Assembly (NCBI RefSeq): GCF_009931615.1
Contig: NZ_CP046620.1
Location: forward strand, 1,937,501 to 2,001,500
Source: Algicella marina
GTDB taxonomy: Bacteria; Pseudomonadota; Alphaproteobacteria; Rhodobacterales; Rhodobacteraceae
Length of the DNA stretch: 64,000 bases
Reading direction: 5' to 3'
This document shows positions 8,732-17,079 of the stretch, one piece after another. The notes under the pieces were generated by a model. That model did no database searches and had not been told where the DNA came from. It saw nothing but the letters and a program-made list of their open reading frames with translations. A program made the translations under genes and the position numbers. The stretch's first letter is position 1; every line of letters begins with the position of its first letter.

Positions 8732-9303
8732 AGCACGCAGCCCCGGACACCATCACGCTGCATGTGCCGTTCCGCCTGCAGAAGAAGGGCGGGCGCAAGG
8801 AAGTCGTCTTGCCCCCGGAAGCACCGCTTCCCGCCGTCGTCGACACCACGCTCCTCAAGGCGCTCGGTCGGGCCTTCCGCTGGAAACGGATGCTGGAGAG
8901 CGGGGACTTCGCCACCATCGGGGATCTCGCCCGTCATGAGAGGATCACACATTCGTACATGACGCGGGTGCTCAGGCTGACATTGCTCGCACCGGAGATC
9001 GTGGAAGTGGTGCTGGAGGGAAGGCAGGGAGAGGAGCTCACTCTGGCCGCTGTGATGGATGGATTTTCGGTGCAGTGGGAGCGTCAACTGGCTTCCTTCA
9101 CGTCGGCCCATCATCCGACTTCAAGTCCTCCCCCGACTGAACGATCCGCATCTGATCCTCCGGGAAGGGCCGCACAAGCCGATACGCTTCGTCGCCAGAG
9201 CCATCCAGCCAGGTGGCATGGTCAGCGGGATCTAGGATCACCGGCATGCGGTCGGGATGGATCTTCCGCACGAGATCATTGGGTTTTGTCGTCAGGATCG
9301 TGA
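8728..9303 (+). CDS. recombinase-associated HTH protein, 3' end disrupted
   Basis: The first ~125 residues match the small HTH proteins that follow large serine recombinases in alphaproteobacterial elements. A basic N-terminus is followed by RWKRMLESG, then IGDLARHERITHSYMTRVLR (helix-turn-helix), LAPEIVEVVLEGRQ and MDGFSVQWERQ. Family members usually stop soon after this point. Here the frame runs on for about 65 low-complexity residues, antisense to the SRAP gene (9098-9775). The natural stop was therefore probably lost at the island/core junction near 9090-9100. The start ATG 8728 overlaps the recombinase stop (ATGA). It may have regulated recombination. Confidence 0.65.
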   Translation: MKHAAPDTITLHVPFRLQKKGGRKEVVLPPEAPLPAVVDTTLLKALGRAFRWKRMLESGDFATIGDLARHERITHSYMTRVLRLTLLAPEIVEVVLEGRQGEELTLAAVMDGFSVQWERQLASFTSAHHPTSSPPPTERSASDPPGRAAQADTLRRQSHPARWHGQRDLGSPACGRDGSSARDHWVLSSGS

Positions 9304-9775
9304 ACGTATCGATCTCGACCAACTCATCCCGGTAATTGCCGCGGAATTGCCGCCACATGCCTGCAAATGCGAAGGGCGGCCGTTCGTCGTCTCCCTGCAC
9401 CCCGAACCAGTAATAAGTTGCCGGTGCCTTGCCCTTGGCTTCACAGAACGACGTTGCCGGCACGAGGCAGCGCCGCTCGGCAAAGCTCGATCTCCAAAAG
9501 GACGACGACCGCACCTTGTCGTCGCGGGCATTGTTGACGGCTTTCGGCAGGATCGGCTTGCCTGTCTTCTTCGAGACCTGCGGCATGAGAAAGCCCCGGT
9601 GCATTCGCACGAGCTCCCGTTGACCATCCCCACTCTGGCGCATGACCGGCGCCTCGTAGCGCGGGAAGATCGCCGGCAGCGGCGGCTGGTTGCCGAGATG
9701 GTCGTTGCCAGCGTCCACACCGAACAGGTTCCGCATGGCGTCCACGGGCATCGTGTTGCTGAAGAGGTTGCACAT
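9098..9775 (-). CDS. SOS response-associated peptidase (SRAP, HMCES/YedK family)
   Basis: Forms a covalent thiazolidine crosslink to abasic sites in single-stranded DNA and so protects forks. I choose the ATG at 9775, seven codons inside the longest frame, because it places the catalytic cysteine at position 2 (MCNLF), which is essential in this family after Met removal. The other expected residues are visible: Asn in VNNARDD, Glu in TSFCEAKGK and His in KIHPDRMPVIL. At 225 residues the length is typical. It diverges from the YcaQ-like glycosylase gene (9915). Its 3' end is overlapped by the run-on of the island HTH gene. A second, cysteine-less family member is at 55395-55982. Confidence 0.9.
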   Translation of the reverse strand: MCNLFSNTMPVDAMRNLFGVDAGNDHLGNQPPLPAIFPRYEAPVMRQSGDGQRELVRMHRGFLMPQVSKKTGKPILPKAVNNARDDKVRSSSFWRSSFAERRCLVPATSFCEAKGKAPATYYWFGVQGDDERPPFAFAGMWRQFRGNYRDELVEIDTFTILTTKPNDLVRKIHPDRMPVILDPADHATWLDGSGDEAYRLVRPFPEDQMRIVQSGEDLKSDDGPT

Positions 9776-9914
9776 GGCCAGAAGATGAAGTCCCAAACCA
9801 AACTTGGCAAGCGCGCCGACTTTGCAAGCGATCCTGGGCTCAGGTCGTAGCTACCCCGCGCTCCTGATAGACTGCCATTGTAGGCCCTGCGATTTCCCGG
9901 CATGAACATGTCCC

Positions 9915-11111
9915 ATGAACCGCCCAGTCCTGGATAACCAGCGCGCCCGCCGCCTGTTTCTCGACCGCCACCTGTTGCTTCGCCCGACTGGCGGAACCGG
10001 CCGGGGCGCCGATCTCGAAGGTGTGCTCGACAAGCTGGGCTTCGTTCAGGTCGACAGCATCAACACTCTGGCACGCGCGCATGATCTGATCCTCTGGTCG
10101 CGCCGTGGCCAGTACCGCCCGCGGGCGCTTGAACACCTGGTCGCGCGCGACCGCTCCGCGTTCGAGCACTGGACACATGATGCCGCCATCATCCCGATGC
10201 AGTTCTACCCGATGTGGCGGCTCAAGTTCTCGCGGGAGGAAGCGCGTGCCCGGGAACGCTGGCCGGCATGGCGTCGGGATGGATGGGAAGACGAGATCGA
10301 TAGCGTGCTGCGCCATATCTCGGATACGGGGCCGGCCTGCTCTCTCGATGTCGGCACAGACGAGCAGAAGACGTCGTCCGGTTGGTGGGATTGGCACCCT
10401 TCGAAGACGGCTCTCGAATTCCTCTGGCGTTCCGGACAGCTCGCAATTTGTCACCGGCGCGGCTTTCGGAAGTTCTACGATCTGGCCGACCGCGTGATCC
10501 CCGCTGAACGCCTCCACCAAAGACTGGATGAGGAGGAAATCATCCACCGCGCGATGAGCCATGCACTCTACCGGCTCGGCTTCGGTACCAGCGGCGAACT
10601 TGCCGCGTTCTTCGACATCGCAACGAAGAGTGAGGCGAAAGCCTGGTGCGCCGCGCAACTTGCCGCGGGAGGGATCATCGAGGTCGATATAGAACTGGCC
10701 GACGGCTCCCGCCGACGCAGTTTCACAACCGTTGAAACTCTGGATTCAGCTGCCTCTCAGCCCGATCCTTCGTCCCGGATACGACTTCTCTCTCCCTTCG
10801 ATCCTGCCCTGAGGGACCGCGCGCGAACCGAACGCCTCTTCGGATTTCACTACAGGATCGAGATCTTCGTGCCGGAAGCCAAACGCAAGTACGGCTATTA
10901 CATCTTTCCCGTCCTCCAGGGCGACCGGTTGATCGGGCGGCTCGATACCAGCCGCAAAGGCAGTACTCTGCTCGTGCGCGCCTTCTGGCCCGAAGCCGGC
11001 GTTCGCATGGCAAAAGCGCGCATCGCCGGATTGGAAGCGGAGCTTGAAAGGGTCAGGGCCATCGCCGGTGTTGATGGCGTTGCATTCTCGGATGATTGGT
11101 TGCGGGCGTGA
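9915..11111 (+). CDS. YcaQ/AlkX-type winged-helix DNA glycosylase
   Basis: A 398-residue protein of the HTH_42 (DUF1006) superfamily, which includes E. coli YcaQ and Streptomyces AlkZ, enzymes that unhook interstrand crosslinks or remove bulky alkylated bases. The catalytic-type motif Q-x-D is at residues 45-47 (FVQVDSIN), the form seen in the YcaQ/AlkX branch. Tandem winged-helix segments follow. WWDWHPSK and the C-terminal FGFHYRIEIFVPEAKRKYGYYIFP are typical of the family. The start ATG is at 9915. The gene diverges from SRAP across a 139-bp gap, an arrangement that pairs two abasic-site/crosslink repair functions. Substrate preference is not decidable here. Confidence 0.85.
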   Translation: MNRPVLDNQRARRLFLDRHLLLRPTGGTGRGADLEGVLDKLGFVQVDSINTLARAHDLILWSRRGQYRPRALEHLVARDRSAFEHWTHDAAIIPMQFYPMWRLKFSREEARARERWPAWRRDGWEDEIDSVLRHISDTGPACSLDVGTDEQKTSSGWWDWHPSKTALEFLWRSGQLAICHRRGFRKFYDLADRVIPAERLHQRLDEEEIIHRAMSHALYRLGFGTSGELAAFFDIATKSEAKAWCAAQLAAGGIIEVDIELADGSRRRSFTTVETLDSAASQPDPSSRIRLLSPFDPALRDRARTERLFGFHYRIEIFVPEAKRKYGYYIFPVLQGDRLIGRLDTSRKGSTLLVRAFWPEAGVRMAKARIAGLEAELERVRAIAGVDGVAFSDDWLRA

Positions 11112-11354
11112 GAAGTCAAGGTCCTGAAGCGAACGGCCCGAAGCCGACATTCGGAGCCGGCTCTGATGCCGCACTGCGGCTTCCCGAGACCAGCCATTCA
11201 TACATCGTTTAGCATTCTCAACTGGTGAAAGTCAGCTGTGCGGACGAAGCTGCCGTTTGGAAGCAAAGCGCAAAGGTCTCGAGTGGAGCTGGATGCGAAC
11301 GGTTCGGTTGTGGTTAGGAGACGTGGAAAGTCGACATTCGGTATCCGACCCAAC

Positions 11355-11849
11355 TCAGTCTTTCAGCTTAATCGCCACAACGGTCTTGCGTTTGTCTTCG
11401 TCAGGTTCATCCTGCGGGCCGTTGGGATAAAACTCGACACGACTGGCGAAGTGGTCACCGTCTGGCGCGGGATGCATGTCGAAAACCAGATCGTTTTCCC
11501 GCGACCAGTCGATCAGGACGCCATTCACCTTCGTCAGATGGCGGTACGGTCCGACATAGGTCAGTTCCGCATAACGCCCGGCTGGCAGGATGCCGCTTTT
11601 CAGCGCACCGGTCGCCGATTGCGCTGAACTCGTCTCGAACCCGAATTCCATTTCCAGTTCCGGCATCTTGACGATGTTATACTTGAAGATCGCAGCGCCC
11701 GTTCCCGCGATGCCTTGCCTGTCGATCTCAACGACCAGCTTGTCCAGGGTTTCGGTCGCAACCTGACCGATAGGCATCACCACCTGACGCCGTAACGAGA
11801 CGTAGTGTCGGGCGGCGTAGTCAACGACCTTAGGTGTGCCGATGTTCAT
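11355..11849 (-). CDS. GyrI-like/effector-binding domain protein
   Basis: A 164-residue stand-alone GyrI-like (AraC effector-binding, SOUL-like fold) domain protein that probably binds a small hydrophobic ligand. Visible family features are the conserved HYVSLRRQV start strand, Y in IFKYNIV, and LPAGRYAELTYVGPYRHL near the middle of the domain. The ATG at 11849 is chosen because upstream sequence belongs to the preceding SRPBCC gene, which it overlaps by 20 bp. It is the last gene of an ArsR-SRPBCC-GyrI operon. The ligand is unknown. Confidence 0.8.
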   Translation of the reverse strand: MNIGTPKVVDYAARHYVSLRRQVVMPIGQVATETLDKLVVEIDRQGIAGTGAAIFKYNIVKMPELEMEFGFETSSAQSATGALKSGILPAGRYAELTYVGPYRHLTKVNGVLIDWSRENDLVFDMHPAPDGDHFASRVEFYPNGPQDEPDEDKRKTVVAIKLKD

Positions 11850-12411
11850 GTATTTCTTCGTCGATTTCTTGCGCCTGACGCGCTTTGGCTGCTGCAAAAT
11901 CCGCCGCTACCCCGTCTATGCGGGGGCTGCCTTTTGGCCGCCAGTCCTCCAGACCGAACAGCAAGAGATAGGCATCGAGCAGATCGAAACTGCTGCTCCA
12001 GCCCCGGCTGTGACCGTCCCGCTCCGCACGGTTGAGGAACGGTGTTTGTTTGAACAGCATCCGCGTGGTACCGTCTGGCTGCGCGATGAAGTCCATCTTC
12101 ACAACTGTCTCAAAGCCGTCGCCTGCGTTTGTGTAGGTAAAGCTTAGCCGGCGCGGTTCATCGATCTCGATGAACTCCCCGAAGATCACATGTGCATGGC
12201 CGGGGCCAGCTGTCATCGTGCGTCGCCATTTTCCGCCCGGGCGAAAGTCCTGCTGGCACTCGCTTAGCGCGCAACCTTCGGGGCCATGCCAGCGCACCAG
12301 ATGGTCTGGGTCTTTCCACAAGCTCCAGACCAGCTCCCGCGGTGCTGCAAACACCCTGTCGATATCGAGCGTCAGCGCGCGTTGCTCTGGTGTCGCATCA
12401 GTTTTCGGCAT
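11830..12411 (-). CDS. SRPBCC (AHSA1-like) domain protein
   Basis: A 193-residue START-like helix-grip protein of the Aha1/SRPBCC group: DIDRVFAAPRELVWSLWKDP, RWHGPEGC, DFRPGGKWR and a final amphipathic helix. Such proteins sit beside ArsR regulators very often and probably bind a hydrophobic ligand. The start ATG 12411 follows an aaaggtg ribosome-binding site and overlaps the arsR 3' end by 14 bp. The 3' end overlaps the GyrI-like gene. A C-terminal Glu/His-rich tail (EIDEEIHEHRHT) is unusual and could bind metal. Confidence 0.85.
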   Translation of the reverse strand: MPKTDATPEQRALTLDIDRVFAAPRELVWSLWKDPDHLVRWHGPEGCALSECQQDFRPGGKWRRTMTAGPGHAHVIFGEFIEIDEPRRLSFTYTNAGDGFETVVKMDFIAQPDGTTRMLFKQTPFLNRAERDGHSRGWSSSFDLLDAYLLLFGLEDWRPKGSPRIDGVAADFAAAKARQAQEIDEEIHEHRHT

Positions 12412-12742
12412 CTGAGTCACCTTTCTGTAGCTCGGCCAGGTAGTCATCCATACGGTCGAAAGCTCCTTCCCAATGCTTGCGATAGCTCTCCACCCAATTG
12501 GCGATCTCGGCCAAAGGCGCTGCATTGAGTTGCACCGGTCGCCATTGCGCATTCCGGGTGCGTTGGACGAGGCCCGCACGCTCCAACACCTTCAGATGCC
12601 GAGAAATCGCTGGCATGGAAATATCGAAGGGTTCGGTCAACTCCCCGACCGACGCCTCTCCCTCGCTCAGCTGCTGCAGGATGGCCCTGCGGGTCGGGTC
12701 GCCGAGTGCAGAGAATGTGAGAGATAGGGAATCTGCCTGCAT
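12398..12742 (-). CDS. ArsR-family transcriptional regulator
   Basis: A 114-residue winged-helix repressor: ALGDPTRRAILQQLSEGEAS, VGELTEPFDISMPAISRHLK (recognition helix) and VLERAGLVQRTRNAQWRPV. No CxC-type metal site is seen, so it belongs to the non-metal ArsR branch that regulates SRPBCC genes. It is the first gene of the operon. A perfect 16-bp palindrome (12759-12774) lies 16 bp upstream of its ATG and is the likely auto-operator. Confidence 0.9.
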   Translation of the reverse strand: MQADSLSLTFSALGDPTRRAILQQLSEGEASVGELTEPFDISMPAISRHLKVLERAGLVQRTRNAQWRPVQLNAAPLAEIANWVESYRKHWEGAFDRMDDYLAELQKGDSDAEN

Positions 12743-12758
12743 TTAACGACTCCATTAC

Positions 12759-12774
12759 TTAACATATATGTTAA
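12759..12774. promoter_or_regulatory. palindromic operator for ArsR operon
   Basis: ttaacatatatgttaa is a perfect 16-bp inverted repeat centred 24 bp before the arsR start. Position and symmetry fit an ArsR dimer site overlapping the promoter, giving autorepression. The link to this ArsR is inferred from position. Confidence 0.75.
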
Positions 12775-13367
12775 ATACGATTTTTCCGAAGGCGTCAAGA
12801 TGCAGTGGCGCGTATTGAGCGTTTGGTCACTGACTGCGTCGAGAGGGAAAACGATGACGAGAGCCGCAGACACGATCACTCGGTTCTAACGTTCCCGTAT
12901 CTCGCAAGTCGAAAGTTGAGCAGGAAGTTTTCTTAGAAGGCAGTCTTGGCTTTGAGATTTCAGTGCCCGCATTCTACGATTGTCTCAAGAACTCTCGTGT
13001 GTGCGGTGAACTTCCGCTTACCGCCATTCTTGTCGTAAAGAATGGCTTGGGATCTCTGTGATTTGTCATCATCCTGGTAAGCTAGTTGCATCTTTCGCCT
13101 AGTCTAATTTCGACGCCGGTCGCATCTCCAACCAAAGATCCCTGACGGGCAACGCCTAAAACCCCCTCAAAAAGCCATTGTGTATCAACGGGTTAAAGCT
13201 GAACACCAAAATGTGGCAGTCAACAGCTTTGGAGAACTTGGACCGGAGAGAGCGCTTTCGGGCCTCTTAGCGCAGAAAGCAGTGAACAGCCTTTCGGCTA
13301 CAAGTCTTTAAAATAACGGAAAAATCACGCAGTCAGGCGCGGGAGAGAAACGGTTATCGGGGATTTG
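12775..13367. other. 593-bp gap downstream of tRNA-Ser
   Basis: No coding frame with recognisable content on either strand. The segment is less GC-rich than the flanking genes and lies directly 3' of the tRNA-Ser gene, a classic integration point. It could be a worn-out insertion, but I see no second copy of the tRNA 3' end to act as an attachment repeat. Confidence 0.4.
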
Positions 13368-13457
13368 TGGCGGAGAGACAGGGATTCGAACCCTGGATAC
13401 GGTCTCCCGTATACACACTTTCCAGGCGTGCGCCTTCGACCACTCGGCCACCTCTCC
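13368..13457 (-). tRNA. tRNA-Ser(GGA)
   Basis: A 90-nt tRNA read on the minus strand, with a seven-base acceptor stem (GGAGAGG paired with the cctctcc strand end), D-arm GCCGAGTGGTCGAAGGC, anticodon loop CTGGAAA giving anticodon GGA, a long variable arm (TATACGGGAGACCGTAT) as in class II tRNAs, and T-arm CAGGGTTCGAATCCCTG. The 3' CCA is encoded. It decodes UCC and UCU. Confidence 0.95.
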
Positions 13458-13562
13458 GCTGGAGCCTGCGTTATACAAAAACGAAACCGGAAGGCAAGGG
13501 GCGACGGCCGTTAAATTGAGATGTCGCCGAGACGACCCAGCGAAACGTCGTATCGCCGCCGC

Positions 13563-15977
13563 TCACTCACCGGCCGCTTCCCGGCCGCCCATGGATTTCG
13601 CCAGTTCTTCGGGGTTACGCAGCCAAAGGTCGCGCTGTGCGAACGGGATCTCTATGCCTTCCTCCGTGAACTTCTCGTAGATCTGATAATTCATCTGGCT
13701 CTTCACGGAGAGCATGTTGTTCACATCCCGCAGGATCGCGCGGATCTCGAAATCGAGGCTGTCGGCACCAAAGCCCATGAAGAGCACCGCTGGTGGCGGC
13801 GTACGGATCACGAGCGGGTGGTTTTCGGCGATATCCTTAAGCAGAGCCTCCACTTTCTTAACATCGGTTCCGTACGCCACCCCGACAGGCACGATAACCC
13901 GGCCGTTCATCGACCCATGCGTGTAATTCAGAACCGTTCCGGCGATCAGCTCCTGGTTCGGAACGATGACATTCGACCGGTCGAAAGTTTCGATCTCGGT
14001 CGATCGTACAGAAATCTTTCGGACGTAACCCGAATAGCCGGCGACCTCGATCCAGTCACCCTGCTTGATCGGGCGTTCGATCAGAAGGATGATGCCTGAC
14101 ACGAAATTCGACACGATGGTCTGCAAACCGAAACCGACGCCGACGGAAAGCGCCCCGGCTACGATGGCGAGGTTCGAGAGGTCGAGGCCGGTAGCTGTTA
14201 TGGCGACGACTGCCGCGACAAATATGCCAAGATATCCCACACCGGTGGAAACTGCATTTTGGCCGCCAACGTCCAGCTTGGTGCGCGGCAGCACCGTGCG
14301 GCGCAAAGCCGATTGCAGCGCTCGGGTCAACGTGTAACCGATGCCGAATACTACGATCAATGCCAAGAGGTCCGTCAAAGAGATACGGCTGCCACCGATG
14401 CTGATACCGTCGCGCAGCCAGACCCACGCCTCCAGCAGGTCGCTTTGCCGCGCCCCCCAGATGAGGGCGAGCACCGGCAGGCAGGCAAGAGCAATCAGGA
14501 AACCGGCAAAAACGGGCAAGAGGCCAAAGCTGTCTCCACTTTGGCCATCGCTGTCGTCCGACGTCTTCATTACAGCTTCCAGCAACCGCAGGAAGGTGGC
14601 GAAAAACACGTAAGCCGCGCCGAAAACGCCAGCGCTCATTACAAAAGAGAAAAATACATAGTCGGAAAGGGCCGTGTAGCCGATGGCTGCGAGCAACGGA
14701 CTGACGATAGCCACGAACACAGCCAACTTACGCAAGACCCGTACAGAACCGGTGCCAAAGGCATCCATTACCTGCTCATCACCTTCGCTTTCAACCTTGC
14801 CGGCCGTCAACGCCTTGGAGAACAGAGCCGCAAGTCGCCAGAGTGAAAGCGCGGCGAGCAGCAGGACCGGGAACTTCAGCACCGCCGCTATTGTCTCGTC
14901 GGCTTGCTGTTGTTCAAGGATCGCAGCCAGGAGGAATTGCAGCGCGGCGAACAAGCCGAGAATCTGCGTCCAGAATGAGCCAGCATGGGCATCTTCATCG
15001 TTCAGCGTCACCAACCTGTATCGTTCTATCGCCGGAGCAAAGATGGAATGTCCGATCCAGTAGGAGAGGATCACGAAGGCCGCAAACTGCGGCAGCGCCG
15101 CTACCACGGCGTCTCCAGCGGGGCCGAACAGGTCCAATGTCTTCAGGCCAACAATGAAGAGAGCAGCCCCGACTGACGGCACGATCAGCCGGGCGAGATT
15201 CAGTACCGTTCCACCCCAGGCAGAGGCCTTGCTGGCGGAACTGCGTTCGAGGTATGCCAAAACCCAACCGACAATGCGCCTGCGCACCACGAACAATAGC
15301 AACAGACCGAGCACCATCATGACGCCCGCGAACGGCAATCGCTGCAATGTGCGTTCGCGCTCAAAACGGTTATCGAGCGTAGACAGCACTTCACCCTGAA
15401 GTTCCTGGAAATACGAGACCACTGCAATCGCCGCGCCAGGCCAGTTCTGCGGCAGGACCGGTGATGGCCCGAGAGAGATCAGACGATTGGAAAACTGTGT
15501 GCGCATGCGGGAATCGATCCGCGCGAGTATTTCGGCCGTGTCTTCGCGCGCGGCGCGGGCCGCAAGGAGGTTGGCCTGTGCCTCCTGAAGGCGCTGGTTG
15601 AGGTTGACCCGTTCGGCGGCCACGGTTTCCGCTTCGGTTTGCCCTTCCGCGGGCTTCGGACCCAGACTTTCGAGCGTTGCCCGGATGCTCGCCAGTTCGG
15701 CCTGTGCAGATTCCTCAGCGCTCAGCGCATCGCTGCGCTGCTCGGCGAGATCGGAACGTACGGCATCGAGTTCGGCCACCGTCGCCTCTTCGGAAGCAAT
15801 CAGCGTCTCGCCCCGCTGCACCAGGCGCGACCATGTCGCGGTCTGCGCGGCGATGCTCGTATCTTCCTCGGACTGCGCGTGAAGCTGCGGTGCGGCCACC
15901 AGCAGGCAAAGCGTTAGGATTCCAGACAGGCACAGGTTGGCGAGGCGGGCATAGGTCGCTAATTTCTGATCAGTCAT
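13563..15977 (-). CDS. MscS-family mechanosensitive channel with DUF3772 periplasmic domain
   Basis: An 804-residue inner-membrane channel. An N-terminal signal (residues ~15-35, ending LHAQS) is followed by a coiled-coil, Ala/Glu-rich periplasmic DUF3772-like domain (~40-200), then about ten TM segments, and the MscS pore and beta domain in the last ~250 residues. The pore helix is recognisable ([18 protein letters not shown]), followed by [12 protein letters not shown] and VIVPNQELI. It should release osmolytes on hypo-osmotic shock. The start ATG overlaps the end of cysK by 8 bp, so the two genes are likely co-transcribed. It resembles the large DUF3772 MscS proteins of Rhodobacterales. 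Confidence 0.9.
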   Translation of the reverse strand: MTDQKLATYARLANLCLSGILTLCLLVAAPQLHAQSEEDTSIAAQTATWSRLVQRGETLIASEEATVAELDAVRSDLAEQRSDALSAEESAQAELASIRATLESLGPKPAEGQTEAETVAAERVNLNQRLQEAQANLLAARAAREDTAEILARIDSRMRTQFSNRLISLGPSPVLPQNWPGAAIAVVSYFQELQGEVLSTLDNRFERERTLQRLPFAGVMMVLGLLLLFVVRRRIVGWVLAYLERSSASKASAWGGTVLNLARLIVPSVGAALFIVGLKTLDLFGPAGDAVVAALPQFAAFVILSYWIGHSIFAPAIERYRLVTLNDEDAHAGSFWTQILGLFAALQFLLAAILEQQQADETIAAVLKFPVLLLAALSLWRLAALFSKALTAGKVESEGDEQVMDAFGTGSVRVLRKLAVFVAIVSPLLAAIGYTALSDYVFFSFVMSAGVFGAAYVFFATFLRLLEAVMKTSDDSDGQSGDSFGLLPVFAGFLIALACLPVLALIWGARQSDLLEAWVWLRDGISIGGSRISLTDLLALIVVFGIGYTLTRALQSALRRTVLPRTKLDVGGQNAVSTGVGYLGIFVAAVVAITATGLDLSNLAIVAGALSVGVGFGLQTIVSNFVSGIILLIERPIKQGDWIEVAGYSGYVRKISVRSTEIETFDRSNVIVPNQELIAGTVLNYTHGSMNGRVIVPVGVAYGTDVKKVEALLKDIAENHPLVIRTPPPAVLFMGFGADSLDFEIRAILRDVNNMLSVKSQMNYQIYEKFTEEGIEIPFAQRDLWLRNPEELAKSMGGREAAGE

Positions 15978-17010
15978 TCTCGAACACGGTTGGGAGTTCT
16001 AGTGGGTCCCGTTGCAGGAACAGCGGCACAGGCAGGTCCTTGCTGCGCAAGAACTCCGGGTTATAGAGTTTGGATTGGTAACGGGTTCCGTAGTCGCAAA
16101 GCACCGTCACGATGGTCTTGCCCGGCCCCAGATCACCGGCCATGCGCACCGCACCGGCGATATTTACACCGGACGACGCGCCGAGGCACAGCCCCTCGGT
16201 CTCCAGAAGGTCGAAGATATAGGGCAAGGCTTCGGCGTCGGAGATGTTGTAGGCGTAATCCACTTCCAGACCTTCGAGGTTCGCGGTAATACGCCCCTGC
16301 CCGATACCCTCTGCGATCGAGGAGCCTTCGGATTTCAGTTCGCCCTCTGTGTAATAGCTGTAAAGTGCCGCGCCGTCCGGATCCGCTATGCCGATCTTGA
16401 CGTCCGGGTTCTCGGCCCGCAGGCCCGCCGCCACTCCGGCAAGCGTCCCGCCGGAGCCCACGGCACAGATGAAGCCGTCCACCTTCCCGGCCGTCTGCTG
16501 CCAGATTTCCGGCGCCGTCGTCTCGACATGCGCATCGCGGTTGGCGGTATTATCGAACTGATTGGCCCAGATCGCGCCATTGGGCTGCGTTTCGTTCAGC
16601 TTTTTTGCAAGACGCTCGGAATAGCGGACAAAGTTGTTTGGGTTGCGATAGGGAGCTGCCGGAACCTCGACCAGGTCGGCTCCGGCTATCCGGATCATGT
16701 CCTTCTTTTCCTGACTCTGCGTCTCGGGAATGACGATCACCGTCCGAAACCCCATGGAAGAGCCGACAAGAGCCAGGCCGATGCCAGTATTGCCGGCGGT
16801 GCCCTCGACTATCATGCCTCCCGGCTGCAATTCACCGGCCTCGATGGCCTTGCGGACGATACTCAGCGCCGCCCGGTCCTTCACAGATTGGCCGGGGTTC
16901 ATGAACTCCGCCTTGCCTAGAATTTCGCAGCCAGTGAGGTCAGAAACCTTGTTCAACCGGATCAGTGGCGTGTTGCCGATGGCGTCGGCAAGATTGCGGC
17001 GCAGGGTCAT
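15970..17010 (-). CDS. cysK: cysteine synthase A (O-acetylserine sulfhydrylase)
   Basis: A PLP-dependent enzyme making cysteine from O-acetylserine and sulfide. The PLP lysine is K44 in NPGQSVKDRAA. The substrate loop EGTAGNTGIG and the phosphate-binding glycines GSGGTLAG are present. The 346-residue length includes a ~25-residue C-terminal extension beyond classical CysK. The extension and the QSVKDR motif place it with the Rhodobacter cysK associated with tellurite resistance. It lies between trgB (upstream, same strand, 69-bp gap) and mscS (8-bp overlap). A cystathionine-beta-synthase-like specificity cannot be ruled out by sequence alone. Confidence 0.9.
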   Translation of the reverse strand: MTLRRNLADAIGNTPLIRLNKVSDLTGCEILGKAEFMNPGQSVKDRAALSIVRKAIEAGELQPGGMIVEGTAGNTGIGLALVGSSMGFRTVIVIPETQSQEKKDMIRIAGADLVEVPAAPYRNPNNFVRYSERLAKKLNETQPNGAIWANQFDNTANRDAHVETTAPEIWQQTAGKVDGFICAVGSGGTLAGVAAGLRAENPDVKIGIADPDGAALYSYYTEGELKSEGSSIAEGIGQGRITANLEGLEVDYAYNISDAEALPYIFDLLETEGLCLGASSGVNIAGAVRMAGDLGPGKTIVTVLCDYGTRYQSKLYNPEFLRSKDLPVPLFLQRDPLELPTVFEND

Positions 17011-17079
17011 TGAAGGTCTCTTTCGGTCAGTGGCGCTCGGGTCCAGAACCTAGTGCGCCACCCAGTTGCCTGCAAGCGA

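Noticed and set aside
9903-9919. GAAC-N9-GAAC before the YcaQ-like gene as LexA box
   Set aside because: Same wrong spacing, and the second half overlaps the start codon.
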